From Streptomyces lanatus (GTDB lineage: Bacteria; Actinomycetota; Actinomycetes; Streptomycetales; Streptomycetaceae): a stretch of DNA of 64,000 nt. The position numbers and the translations under genes are program-made. The notes below the pieces were generated by a model. The model was not told the DNA's origin. It did no database searches and saw only the letters and a list, made by a program, of their open reading frames with translations. Where the stretch lies: NCBI RefSeq assembly GCF_014655715.1, contig NZ_BNBM01000014.1:1-64000 (forward strand). Direction: 5' to 3'. Numbering within the stretch: position 1 is the first letter of the stretch; every line of letters begins with the position of its first letter. Below, one piece after another: positions 36,699-47,455 of the stretch.

Positions 36699-37367
36699 GG
36701 CGCGGCGGACCCGGACGAGGAAGTCCTCCACGCGGCGCCGGTCCGGCTCGGCCGGGAGAGGGCTCGCGTGCACGGTCTCCTCCGCCTCGCCCGCCAGGCG
36801 GGTCATCCGGGACTCCACCTCCGGCCAGGGCACCTCGCCGCGCTTGACCTCCAGCAGTTGCTCGCGCCGGTCGCCGACGTCGATCGTCAGATGCCCGGTG
36901 CGCAGCAGGTCGCGGGCGCTCGCCAGGAGGCGCAGGAGGTGCATCGCGTGCTTCCAGCGCGGGGCGCCGTGCACGCGGACGTCGGCCTCCAGCTTCTTGC
37001 GCTGACCGAGCGCGTAGCGCGTGAACGTCTCGTACGCCTGGCGGGACAGGAAGGCCTCGCGCAGGGCCAGCAGCTCACGGCCGGTGTCGTCGACGTACTC
37101 CACGAAGGGGGAGTGCAGGCACTCCAGGATGTTCGGGTTGGCGCGCAGGGCCAGCTCGCAGAAGCGCTCCAGCTCCCAGCTGAACTGCTCCTCAAGGGGC
37201 CCTTCGACATGCGTCGGCGGCTTCTCGAAGCGCCAGAAGAGGGGCGTGGGGGCGAGGAACACGCCCCGGCGGTCGGTGTCGCTGTCGTCCGTCGCCAGAC
37301 CGAAGGCGCGCGAACCCATCACACAGGCGTAGATCGTGTGGTCGCGCACCAGGGTCTCGGGGAGCAT
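36624..37367 (-). CDS. Predicted nucleotidyltransferase (COG3541-like), copy B
   Basis: A 247-aa protein with ACVMGSRAFGLATDDSDTD followed by RRGVFLAP, a well-preserved GS-x-DxD nucleotidyltransferase motif, then ILECLHSPF and HAMHLLRLLASARDLLRTGH typical of this group. It is homologous in layout to copy A but convergent with it, sharing 75 bp at the 3' ends. The final ~20 residues (GVQGGMGIGGVGQG) lie fully in that overlap and look unconstrained. Two such enzymes facing each other beside DraG and NrtR suggest a functional pair. Confidence 0.83.
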   Translation of the reverse strand: MLPETLVRDHTIYACVMGSRAFGLATDDSDTDRRGVFLAPTPLFWRFEKPPTHVEGPLEEQFSWELERFCELALRANPNILECLHSPFVEYVDDTGRELLALREAFLSRQAYETFTRYALGQRKKLEADVRVHGAPRWKHAMHLLRLLASARDLLRTGHLTIDVGDRREQLLEVKRGEVPWPEVESRMTRLAGEAEETVHASPLPAEPDRRRVEDFLVRVRRASALQPDPYDEGVQGGMGIGGVGQG

Positions 37368-37389
37368 GCCCCGGAGCGTACGCGGCGGA

Positions 37390-37800
37390 TCACGCCAGAC
37401 GGATCGAATTTCCGTCCACGGTGATCTTCTTCTCCGGCAGCGGCCTCGGCGCCGGAGGGTGGGCCACCGAACCGTCCGCGATGTGGTACTTGCTGCCGTG
37501 GCAGGGGCAGTTGATCGTGCCGTCCTCGACCGTGGAGACCGTGCACTGCTGATGGGTGCAGATGGCGGAGAACGCCTTGAACTCGCCGGCCTTCGGCTGG
37601 GTCACCACCACCTCCTCGTCCGCGAAGATCTTGCCGCCGCCCACCGGGATGTCGGTGGTGGTGGCCAGCTGCTGGCCGGGGGTGAGGCTGGCGGCCGAGC
37701 CGCCGTCGCCGCCGGAATCGCCACAGCCCGCGACGAGCGCCGCCGCGCCTGTCGCGCCCGTCGCGATGAGGATCGTGCGCCGCGTCGGACGGTTGGTCAT
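37390..37800 (-). CDS. Rieske [2Fe-2S] protein, Tat-exported lipoprotein-like
   Basis: A 136-aa protein with a twin-arginine signal (PTRRTILIATGATGAAALVA) ending in lipobox LVAGC at Cys ~26, then a Rieske domain with C81-T-H83 and C98-P-C-H101 as cluster ligands and C86/C100 placed for the usual disulfide. It would be an extracytoplasmic electron carrier. ATG 37800 overlaps the stop of the upstream membrane protein (ATGA). The frame extends upstream, but only antisense to that gene. Confidence 0.92.
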   Translation of the reverse strand: MTNRPTRRTILIATGATGAAALVAGCGDSGGDGGSAASLTPGQQLATTTDIPVGGGKIFADEEVVVTQPKAGEFKAFSAICTHQQCTVSTVEDGTINCPCHGSKYHIADGSVAHPPAPRPLPEKKITVDGNSIRLA

Positions 37801-38381
37801 GTCGTCACTCCGAACGTGCGGAAGAACCAGAGGGCGGATGTGAGCCAGATGATCGTGAGTGCGGTGAGGACCAGACCGCCGACGATCGGCAGCAGCCAGC
37901 CCGGGAGTCGCTCCGAGCGGAGCAACAGCATCTTCGCACTGAATGCACCGAAGAAGAAGCAACCCAGGATGGAGTGCAGTAAAACGCGCGAATCGTATGT
38001 CTGGTAGCCCAGCGCGTACAGACAGTGCACCGCCACCGGGACGGAGAGCAGGAACGCCACACGGCCCGACCAGCGGTGCAGCGCGGACGACCAGGCCGGC
38101 CCCGGCAGCCTGCCGTACAGCATCAGCGCCGAGACCAGCTGGACCAGCGCGAAGAACACCGCCGCCGTCGCCAGCCAGGACTTCAACGCGATCGTGCTGC
38201 TGAACCCGGCGAGGTTGAAGACCGTCCCGGCGGGGTCATGGACCTTGCCGTACGCCCCGAGAGCGACCGCGACCGCGCCGGCGACCAGGGCCGGGATCAG
38301 ATAGCGGGCCGCGCCCGGGCGGCGGTGGCCGGGCCCCGGGGACGGGAAGTCCTGGGTGACGGCGTTCGGGTCGACGGTCAT
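37797..38381 (-). CDS. Membrane protein (DUF6529/cytochrome b561-like) upstream of Rieske protein
   Basis: A 194-aa protein with about five membrane helices. Histidines in LHRWSGRVAFLL, VPVAVHCLYALG and VLLHSILGCFFFG are spaced like haem ligands of small b-type cytochromes. Together with the coupled Rieske lipoprotein it may form a small electron-transfer module. Codon 134 (complement of 37980-37982) is TTA, the rare leucine codon read by the bldA tRNA in Streptomyces, so expression may be development-dependent. Confidence 0.85.
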   Translation of the reverse strand: MTVDPNAVTQDFPSPGPGHRRPGAARYLIPALVAGAVAVALGAYGKVHDPAGTVFNLAGFSSTIALKSWLATAAVFFALVQLVSALMLYGRLPGPAWSSALHRWSGRVAFLLSVPVAVHCLYALGYQTYDSRVLLHSILGCFFFGAFSAKMLLLRSERLPGWLLPIVGGLVLTALTIIWLTSALWFFRTFGVTT

Positions 38382-38397
38382 GATCGACTCCCGGGGG

Positions 38398-39045
38398 TCA
38401 AGGTGTGGCGGGGCGGGCCGTGAGGCGCTGTCCGTCGACCGTCACCGCGCCGGTGCCCGGGTCGAGCCGCGGGGCGGGTGCGGGGCGGCCGTCGCGGGTG
38501 AGGATGCCGACCTGACCGCCGTCCGGCTGCACGATCCAGCCGCCGTCGGTCTCGGTGCCGTTGACGGTGGCGGTGGCCCGGTACAGACCGGCCGGCTTCG
38601 TCGTCCGGTCGGCGGTGAAGGCCTGGCTCCCGCCGCCGACGTCGACCGTGCCGCGAATCCGGTTGCCCTCCTTGAGGGCGCCGTTCAGCACGGAGCCGTC
38701 CTCGGCGGTCAGGCGCATGGTCCCGTCGTCGTTCACGTCACCCTTCAGCCACGCCTCCTCGGCGCGGCCGTCGCAGTAGTACGCGAGGGCCTTTCCGCCG
38801 CGCAGGGTCACGGCCACGGAGGCGGAGTCGTCGTCGGTGCGGCCGGTGTAGCGGGCGTCGGGGATCGGGGTCTTCGAGGGCGACGGTGACGGGGCCGGGG
38901 ACGACTTCGGAGTCGGAGTCGGGGTCGCGGTCGTCGGCGGTGATGACGACGCGTTTCTCGTCCCCGTCGTCGCGTTGAGCGACAGCATGAACACACCGAC
39001 CAACAGTCCCGCGAGCAAGGTGAGCAAGGGTCCGGGACGCTTCAT
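38398..39045 (-). CDS. Membrane-anchored secreted protein of unknown function
   Basis: A 215-aa protein with an N-terminal hydrophobic segment (GPLLTLLAGLLVGVFMLSL), a Thr/Pro/Ser-rich linker (TPTPTPKSSPAPSPSPSKTP), and a beta-rich domain (ARYTGRTDDDSASVAVTLRG to the end). No lipobox is present, so it is a signal-anchor or cleaved secretory protein. ATG 39045 has GGGAGG 4 nt upstream. It lies 17 bp before the membrane cytochrome-like gene in the same direction and may share its operon. Confidence 0.8.
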   Translation of the reverse strand: MKRPGPLLTLLAGLLVGVFMLSLNATTGTRNASSSPPTTATPTPTPKSSPAPSPSPSKTPIPDARYTGRTDDDSASVAVTLRGGKALAYYCDGRAEEAWLKGDVNDDGTMRLTAEDGSVLNGALKEGNRIRGTVDVGGGSQAFTADRTTKPAGLYRATATVNGTETDGGWIVQPDGGQVGILTRDGRPAPAPRLDPGTGAVTVDGQRLTARPATP

Positions 39046-39286
39046 GAGGCCTCCCCCGAGGCGAGCTTGACGCCCATGAGAGCGGAGCCATGGCCCGCCG
39101 TCCAGAGGCGCACGGTGGCGTTCGCGGTCCGGTAGCGAAATCGGGATGGACGGGTGACATTGACCCAAAGCCGACCGTCCGGGGCCCGGGGTGTCTCAGC
39201 GGGCGGGCGACCCGCGTCCCCCGCACCCGGGCTGACTAGGCTGGACAGTCGCAGAGCCGATCCGTACATCAGCAAGGAGCAGCGTC

Positions 39287-39649
39287 GTGGCGGTACGAGC
39301 GGTCCGGGGGGCCGTCCAACTGGAGCGGGACGAGGCCGGCCACATGGACGAGCAGGTCGGGGCCCTGCTCACCACGATCCTGGAGCGCAACGGCCTGGGC
39401 GTGGACGACCTGATCAGCATCTGGTTCACGGCCACGCCCGATCTGCACAGCGACTTCCCGGCGGCCGCCGCCCGCAAGCTCGGCATCGTCGACGTACCGC
39501 TGATCTGCGCCCAGGAACTCGACATCCAGGGCGCCATGCCCCGGGTGGTCCGCGTCCTCGCGCACATCGAGTCCGACCGGCCCCGCGCCGACATCGCGCA
39601 TGTCTACCTCGGTACCGCCGCCGCCCTGCGCAAGGACATCGCCCAGTGA
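39287..39649 (+). CDS. aroH: Chorismate mutase, AroH type
   Basis: A 120-aa monofunctional chorismate mutase of the trimeric AroH class: AVRAVRGAVQLERDEAGHM and the C-terminal ARADIAHVYLG-like region carry the Arg/Glu/Tyr active-site residues. It converts chorismate to prephenate for phenylalanine and tyrosine. GTG 39287 is used. The stop overlaps tyrA (GTGA), placing the two successive pathway steps under coupled translation. Confidence 0.95.
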   Translation: MAVRAVRGAVQLERDEAGHMDEQVGALLTTILERNGLGVDDLISIWFTATPDLHSDFPAAAARKLGIVDVPLICAQELDIQGAMPRVVRVLAHIESDRPRADIAHVYLGTAAALRKDIAQ

Positions 39650-40731
39650 GAACCGCACTCGTCATCGGCACCGGCCTCATCGGTACGTCCGCCGCGCTCG
39701 CCCTGTCCCAGCGGGGCGTCGTCGTCCACCTCGCCGACCACGACCCCGAGCAGGCCCGTACGGCGGCCGCGCTCGGCGCCGGCACCGACGAGGCGCCCGA
39801 GCGGCCCGTCGACCTCGCGATCGTCGCCGCCCCGCCCGCGCACGTCGCCGGGGTGCTCGCCGACGCCATGCGCCGGGGCGTGGCCCGCGGCTACCTCGAC
39901 GTGGCCAGCGTCAAGGGCGGACCGCGCCGCGAACTGGAGGCGCTCGGGCTCGACCTGTCGTCGTACATCGGCACGCATCCCATGTCGGGCCGCGAGAAGT
40001 CCGGCCCGCTGGCCGCGAGCGGCGACCTCTTCGAGGGCCGCCCCTGGGTGCTCACCCCCACCCGCGACACCGACACCGAGGTGCTGAACCTCGCCCTGGA
40101 ACTGGTCTCGCACTGCCGTGCCGTGCCGGTGGTCATGGACGCCGACGCCCACGACCGCGCGGTCGCCCTGGTGTCCCACATGCCCCATCTGATGGCCAGC
40201 ATGGTCGCCGCGCGGCTGGAGAGCGCCGAGGAGACGGCCGTACGGCTGTGCGGCCAGGGCATTCGCGATGTGACCCGGATCGCCGGCTCCGACCCCCGGA
40301 TGTGGATCGACATCCTCTCCGCTAACCCAGGCCCCGTCGCCGACCTCCTCGGCGATGTCGCCGCCGACCTGGAGGAGACGGTGCGGGCGCTGCGCGCGCT
40401 GCAGTCGTCCGACGAGGCCAAGCGGGGCGAGGGCACCGCCGGGATCGAGGACATGCTGCGGCGCGGGAACGCCGGCCAGGTGCGGGTGCCCGGCAAGCAC
40501 GGGGCCGCCCCGCGGGTCTACGAGGTCGTCGCCGTACTCATCGACGACCAGCCGGGACAGCTGGCGCGGATCTTCGCCGACGCCGGCCGGGCCGGGGTCA
40601 ACATCGAGGACGTGCGGATCGAGCACGCCACGGGGCAGCAGGCCGGTCTGGTCCAGCTGATGGTGGAGCCGAAGGCGGCGCCGGTGCTGTCGGCGTCGTT
40701 GCGGGAGCGGGGCTGGGCGATCCGGCAGTAG
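39646..40731 (+). CDS. tyrA: Prephenate dehydrogenase
   Basis: A 361-aa NAD-dependent enzyme making 4-hydroxyphenylpyruvate from prephenate. The Rossmann motif is ALVIGTGLIGTSAALAL; GTHPMSGREKSGP is the TyrA active-site block; residues ~290-361 form an ACT domain (LIDDQPGQLARIFADAG) expected to bind tyrosine for feedback control. GTG 39646 overlaps the chorismate mutase stop. Length is typical for ACT-bearing actinobacterial TyrA. Confidence 0.96.
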   Translation: MRTALVIGTGLIGTSAALALSQRGVVVHLADHDPEQARTAAALGAGTDEAPERPVDLAIVAAPPAHVAGVLADAMRRGVARGYLDVASVKGGPRRELEALGLDLSSYIGTHPMSGREKSGPLAASGDLFEGRPWVLTPTRDTDTEVLNLALELVSHCRAVPVVMDADAHDRAVALVSHMPHLMASMVAARLESAEETAVRLCGQGIRDVTRIAGSDPRMWIDILSANPGPVADLLGDVAADLEETVRALRALQSSDEAKRGEGTAGIEDMLRRGNAGQVRVPGKHGAAPRVYEVVAVLIDDQPGQLARIFADAGRAGVNIEDVRIEHATGQQAGLVQLMVEPKAAPVLSASLRERGWAIRQ

Positions 40732-40840
40732 GGCCCTGAACAGTGCGCGGCCGGACGAGTGACGGGAGCCCGGTAACCTTGTGCGGGGCGCCCTCGCGTC
40801 CCCACACTCCCGCCTCACCGCACCAGGAAGGTGTCCCCCC

Positions 40841-41527
40841 GTGGAAAACGGTGCCGCCAAGCCCGTGATTGTCGCCATCGACGGCCCCTCCGGCACTGGC
40901 AAGTCGAGCACGTCGAAGGCCGTCGCCGCGCAGCTCGGGCTGAGCTACCTCGACACCGGCGCCCAGTACCGGGCGATCACCTGGTGGATGGTGAGCAACG
41001 GCATCGACATCGAGGACCCGACCGCGATCGCGGCCGTCGCCGCCAAGCCGGAGATCATCTCCGGCACCGACCCGGCGAACCCCACGATCAGCGTCGACGG
41101 CACCGATGTGGCCGGCCCGATCCGCACCCAGGAGGTCACCTCCAAGGTCAGCGCGGTCAGCGCGGTGCCCGAGGTCCGGGCCCGGATCACCGAGCTCCAG
41201 CGCACGCTGGCCACCTCCGCCGAGTACGGCATCGTCGTCGAGGGCCGCGACATCGGTACGACCGTGCTGCCCGACGCCGACCTGAAGATCTTCCTCACCG
41301 CCTCCGCGGAGGCCCGCGCGGCCCGGCGCAGCGGTGAGCTCAAGGGCGCCGACGTCAACGCCACCCGTGAGGCCCTGATCAAGCGTGACGCGGCCGACTC
41401 CAGCCGCAAGACCTCGCCGCTCGCCAAGGCGGACGACGCGGTCGAGGTGGACACCACCGCGCTGACGCTGCCGCAGGTCATCGAGTGCGTCGTGACGCTC
41501 GTCGAGGAGAAGCGAGCCGCGAAGTGA
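40841..41527 (+). CDS. cmk: Cytidylate kinase
   Basis: A 228-aa kinase phosphorylating CMP and dCMP. P-loop IDGPSGTGKSSTSKAVA, YLDTGAQYRAITWW, EGRDIGTTVLPDADLKIFL and the LID-like region RDAADSSRKTSPLAKADDA are all present. GTG 40841 has AGGAAGG ~9 nt upstream. It overlaps the acyltransferase by 4 bp. cmk-plsC-der is a conserved actinobacterial set. Confidence 0.97.
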   Translation: MENGAAKPVIVAIDGPSGTGKSSTSKAVAAQLGLSYLDTGAQYRAITWWMVSNGIDIEDPTAIAAVAAKPEIISGTDPANPTISVDGTDVAGPIRTQEVTSKVSAVSAVPEVRARITELQRTLATSAEYGIVVEGRDIGTTVLPDADLKIFLTASAEARAARRSGELKGADVNATREALIKRDAADSSRKTSPLAKADDAVEVDTTALTLPQVIECVVTLVEEKRAAK

Positions 41528-42168
41528 GCCTTCCGTCAGAGCGGGGTGCCGACATCGGGCGGCGCATCGGCGTCGGCCTGATGTACGGGCTGTGGCGGCC
41601 GCGGGTCCTGGGTGCCTGGAAGGTGCCCGCGACCGGGCCGCTGATCCTCGCGGTCAACCACAGCCACAACATCGACGGGCCGATGGTGATGGGCGTGGCA
41701 CCCCGGCCGGTGCACTTCCTGATCAAGAGGGAAGCCTTCGTCGGCCCGCTCGACCCCTTCCTGACCGGCATCGGCCAGCTCAAGGTGGACCGGCACTCCG
41801 CCGACCGCACCGCCATCACACAGGCCCTCGACGTCCTGAAGAACGGCGGCGTCCTCGGCATATTTCCCGAGGGCACCCGCGGCGAGGGCGACTTCGCCTC
41901 GCTGCGCGCCGGGCTCTCCTACTTCGCCGTGCGCGGCGGCGCCCCGATCGTCCCGGTCGCGGTGCTGGGAAGTTCCGAGAAGCGCGGACGGTTGGTCAAG
42001 GGGCTGCCTCCGTTGCGGCACCGGGTCGATGTCGTCTTCGGCGAGCCTTTCGACGCGGGCGACGGCAGCGGGCGGCGCACGCGCAGGGCGCTGGACGAGG
42101 CGACCGTGCGCATCCAGAAGCAGCTCACCGAGCACCTGGAAAACGCCAGGCGGCTGACCGGCCGCTAG
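41524..42168 (+). CDS. 1-acyl-sn-glycerol-3-phosphate acyltransferase (PlsC family)
   Basis: A 214-aa membrane-associated acyltransferase with block I NHSHNIDGP (H-x4-D, ~44), block III FPEGTRGEGDF (~114) and block IV VPVAVLGSSE. It adds an acyl chain to lysophosphatidic acid or a related acceptor in phospholipid synthesis. GTG 41524 overlaps the cmk stop (GTGA). It sits between cmk and der. Confidence 0.93.
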   Translation: MSLPSERGADIGRRIGVGLMYGLWRPRVLGAWKVPATGPLILAVNHSHNIDGPMVMGVAPRPVHFLIKREAFVGPLDPFLTGIGQLKVDRHSADRTAITQALDVLKNGGVLGIFPEGTRGEGDFASLRAGLSYFAVRGGAPIVPVAVLGSSEKRGRLVKGLPPLRHRVDVVFGEPFDAGDGSGRRTRRALDEATVRIQKQLTEHLENARRLTGR

Positions 42169-42247
42169 GCGACACTGAGTAGTGGATCAGCCGGGAGAAA
42201 CCGGGCGTTCCACCGATCACCACGATGAACGACGAGGTACGGACTTC

Positions 42248-43726
42248 ATGAACGACCACATCCACTCCGAGGGCTCGGGCGGGGAGCACGACCACGGAGA
42301 GCTTGGCGACGCCGAGTACGCGGAGTTCATGGAGCTCGCCGCGGAAGAGGGCTTCGACCTCGAGGACGTCGAGGGCGCCATCGAGGCGGCAGGCCACGGC
42401 CCGCTGCCCGTCCTCGCCGTCGTCGGGCGGCCCAATGTCGGCAAGTCGACTCTCGTCAACCGCATCATCGGGCGCCGCGAGGCCGTCGTCGAGGACAAGC
42501 CCGGCGTCACCCGCGACCGCGTGACCTACGAGGCCGAGTGGGCGGGCCGCCGCTTCAAGGTCGTCGACACCGGCGGCTGGGAGCAGGACGTCTTCGGCAT
42601 CGACGCCTCCGTCGCAGCGCAGGCCGAGTTCGCGATCGAGGCCGCCGACGCCGTCGTGTTCGTCGTCGACGCCAAGGTGGGCGCCACCGACACCGACGAG
42701 GCGGTCGTACGACTGCTGCGCAAGGCCGGCAAGCCCGTGGTGCTGTGCGCCAACAAGGTCGACGGCCCCAGCGGCGAGGCGGACGCCTCCTACCTGTGGT
42801 CCCTCGGCCTCGGCGAGCCGCACCCGGTCTCCGCGCTGCACGGCCGTGGCACCGGCGACATGCTGGACGCCGTCCTGGAGGCGCTGCCGGAGGCGCCCCA
42901 GCAGACCTTCGGCAGCGCCGGGATCGGCGGCCCCCGCCGGATCGCGCTCATCGGCCGCCCGAACGTCGGCAAGTCCTCCCTGCTGAACAAGGTGGCGGGG
43001 GAGGAGCGCGTCGTCGTCAACGAACTGGCCGGCACCACCCGTGACCCGGTCGACGAGCTCATCGAACTGGGCGGCGTGACCTGGAAGTTCGTCGACACCG
43101 CGGGCATCCGCAAGCGCGTCCACCTCCAGCAGGGTGCCGACTACTACGCCTCGCTGCGCACCGCGGCCGCCGTGGAGAAGGCCGAGGTGGCCGTCATCCT
43201 CATCGACGCCTCCGAGTCCATCTCCGTGCAGGACCAGCGGATCGTCACCATGGCCGTCGAGGCCGGCCGTGCCATGGTCATCGCCTACAACAAGTGGGAC
43301 ACCCTCGACGAGGAGCGCCGCTACTACCTGGAGCGGGAGATCGAGACCGAGTTCGGGCAGGTCGCCTGGGCGCCCCGGGTGAATGTCTCGGCGCAGACCG
43401 GACGCCACATGGAGAAGCTGGTCCCGGCGATCGAGACGGCCCTCGCCGGCTGGGAGACCCGGGTCCCCACCGGCCGGCTGAACGCCTTCCTCGGTGAGCT
43501 GGTCGCCGCCCACCCCCACCCGATCCGCGGCGGCAAGCAGCCCCGCATCCTGTTCGGCACCCAGGCGGGCACCAAGCCGCCGAGGTTCGTGCTCTTCGCC
43601 TCCGGCTTCATCGAGGCGGGCTACCGCCGCTTCATCGAACGCCGGCTGCGCGAGCAGTTCGGCTTCGAGGGCACGCCGATCCATCTCTCGGTGCGGGTGC
43701 GCGAGAAGCGCGGCAAGAAGAAGTAA
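42248..43726 (+). CDS. der: Ribosome biogenesis GTPase Der (EngA)
   Basis: A 492-aa double GTPase. First G domain: [14 protein letters not shown] (~60), [15 protein letters not shown]; second: [17 protein letters not shown] (~236), [24 protein letters not shown]; a KH-like domain ends at KKK. It helps 50S subunit assembly. The first ~55 residues are an acidic extension ([20 protein letters not shown]) common in Streptomyces. ATG 42248 is preferred over GTG 42182 because of GAGG ~10 nt upstream and homologue-like start. Confidence 0.97.
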   Translation: MNDHIHSEGSGGEHDHGELGDAEYAEFMELAAEEGFDLEDVEGAIEAAGHGPLPVLAVVGRPNVGKSTLVNRIIGRREAVVEDKPGVTRDRVTYEAEWAGRRFKVVDTGGWEQDVFGIDASVAAQAEFAIEAADAVVFVVDAKVGATDTDEAVVRLLRKAGKPVVLCANKVDGPSGEADASYLWSLGLGEPHPVSALHGRGTGDMLDAVLEALPEAPQQTFGSAGIGGPRRIALIGRPNVGKSSLLNKVAGEERVVVNELAGTTRDPVDELIELGGVTWKFVDTAGIRKRVHLQQGADYYASLRTAAAVEKAEVAVILIDASESISVQDQRIVTMAVEAGRAMVIAYNKWDTLDEERRYYLEREIETEFGQVAWAPRVNVSAQTGRHMEKLVPAIETALAGWETRVPTGRLNAFLGELVAAHPHPIRGGKQPRILFGTQAGTKPPRFVLFASGFIEAGYRRFIERRLREQFGFEGTPIHLSVRVREKRGKKK

Positions 43727-43729
43727 CGG

Positions 43730-43778
43730 ACACACGACGAAGGGGCGGCCCGTGGCGGGCCGCCCCTTCGTCGTGTGT
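43730..43778. terminator. Long perfect hairpin between convergent der and next gene
   Basis: A 22-bp perfect stem (43730-43751 with 43757-43778) and 5-nt loop lie between the der stop and the stop of the minus-strand gene. It should terminate transcription from both sides. Confidence 0.9.
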
Positions 43779-43780
43779 GC

Positions 43781-44161
43781 TCAGCCCCGGCGCGCCGGCG
43801 GCAGCGCGGCCGGGACATGGTGCATCCCCGTGCCCTGCGGACCGATGTGCCCCACGCGCTGCCACTGCGGCTGCTGACCACCGCTGCCGTTGCGGGCGCT
43901 GTGCGCCCCCGCGCTGTAGGCGCTGTACGAACTGCTGAACGACCCCGGGCGATGGCCGCCGTACGAGCCCGTACTCCGCTGGATGTTCCCGAACGCGATG
44001 AACCCCAGGTCCTCCTCACCACTGCGATCACCCGGCAGCGAACGGAAGGACTTGACGTACTCGGCGTAGAGCGCGTCGTAGATCGGCGTGGGCGATGGCC
44101 CGCCCTGAAGGCGGGGAACGTCGTATGCATGCACGTATGTCCAAACGACGTCAGGCTTCAT
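43781..44161 (-). CDS. Conserved hypothetical protein with Ser/Gly/Tyr-rich tail
   Basis: A 126-aa protein: an N-terminal ordered-looking part (MKPDVVWTYVHAYDVPRLQG, PTPIYDALYAEYVKSFRSL) and a Ser/Gly/Tyr/Gln-rich C-terminal half (GGHRPGSFSSSYSAYSAGAH). No signal peptide or known domain. No good ribosome site is seen at ATG 44161. Its stop follows the der hairpin by 3 bp. Function unknown. Confidence 0.7.
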   Translation of the reverse strand: MKPDVVWTYVHAYDVPRLQGGPSPTPIYDALYAEYVKSFRSLPGDRSGEEDLGFIAFGNIQRSTGSYGGHRPGSFSSSYSAYSAGAHSARNGSGGQQPQWQRVGHIGPQGTGMHHVPAALPPARRG

Positions 44162-44187
44162 GGGATGCGGTTCGGCGGCATGCCTTT

Positions 44188-44236
44188 AGGGGCGCGGGGC
44201 CGCGCCGGTGTGCCGCTCCGCCGCATGGGTGCGATC
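44188..44236 (-). repeat. Interspersed GCGGCGGAGC-type element, copy 3 (inverted)
   Basis: On the minus strand the order is ATGCGGCGGAGCGGCACACC then GCGGCCCCGCGCCCCT, matching copies at 10108 and 22274. It lies directly 3' of the stop of the minus-strand gene at 44235. Confidence 0.65.
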
Positions 44237-45017
44237 ACGTGCCCGCGAGGGGCAGTGCCGCTCCGACCAGCTTCCCGTTCGCCGCGGCCTTGTCCAGCGC
44301 CTCCCGGAGCAGGTCCTCCCTGGGCTGGCGGCCGATGGAGCCCACGGGTGCCGCGAACATCAGTACCTGCTGGTGCTTGTTGGCCGCCGCGCGCCACCCG
44401 TCGGTCACCAGCAGCGGCTGATGCGCCTGCCACCACGCGACCGGCTGCCCCCCGTTCGGCCCCGGTTGCAGCACCGCGTGCAGCTGCCCCATGGCCAGCA
44501 GCACCGACCAGCCGTGCAGCACCGGCGGCACATCGGCCAGCTCGGTCACCGGCATGAACCCCTGTTCGATGAGCAGCGGCAGGAAGTCGTCCCCGGCGCC
44601 GATCGCGCCGGGCCGCACGATGGGGCCGGTCGGCTCGACGACGAGCGCGGGGTGCAACTCCCCGGCGATCAGCACCAGTCCGCTGGTCACCCCGAGCACG
44701 GCCTGCTCGGGCACGATCTTGTCCGGCTCCAGGTCGACCGTGTCCCCGGTGATGGACTTCACGGCGCCCTGCAGCTGCTCCTCGGTGACCTGGACGACCT
44801 GCGACGGAAGGCACGTGGCGTGGGCGAAGGCGAGGACGGCGGTCTCGTCCCCGATGAACAGGACGGTGCTGGTGCGTTCCTGCTCGGAATCGCCCGGGGT
44901 GCGGCAGGACGTGCAGTCGTAACTGCCGGGGGAGTTCTCTCCGGCGAGCAGCCGGTCGGCTTCCTCGTCGCCGATCTCGGCACGTACCTCGTCGCTGACG
45001 TCGAGCATGCGCGGCAC
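44235..45017 (-). CDS. Conserved hypothetical protein
   Basis: A 260-aa soluble protein with YDCTSCRTPGDSEQER near the N-terminus (a CxxC pair that could bind metal), then alternating strands and helices (STVLFIGDETAVLAFAHATC, GLVLIAGELHPALVVEP). No known domain recognised; such proteins are conserved in Streptomyces beside der. GTG 45017 has GGAG ~6 nt upstream; ATG 45008 is also in frame. Function unknown. Confidence 0.78.
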   Translation of the reverse strand: MPRMLDVSDEVRAEIGDEEADRLLAGENSPGSYDCTSCRTPGDSEQERTSTVLFIGDETAVLAFAHATCLPSQVVQVTEEQLQGAVKSITGDTVDLEPDKIVPEQAVLGVTSGLVLIAGELHPALVVEPTGPIVRPGAIGAGDDFLPLLIEQGFMPVTELADVPPVLHGWSVLLAMGQLHAVLQPGPNGGQPVAWWQAHQPLLVTDGWRAAANKHQQVLMFAAPVGSIGRQPREDLLREALDKAAANGKLVGAALPLAGT

Positions 45018-46205
<1,188 letters not shown>

Positions 46206-46216
46206 GCGAGGCTCCA

Positions 46217-46252
46217 GGGGCCCCGCCCGGTCCGCCGACCGGGTGGGGCCCC
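46217..46252 (+). terminator. Hairpin after Rpf-LysM gene
   Basis: A 16-bp stem (46217-46232 with 46237-46252, one G-U pair) with a 4-nt loop lies 12 bp after the stop. Confidence 0.8.
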
Positions 46253-46299
46253 GCGGCCCTTCGACGTGCCGCACCGGCCGGCGGCAATAAGCTGCCTAG

Positions 46300-47451
<1,152 letters not shown>

Positions 47452-47455
<4 letters not shown>

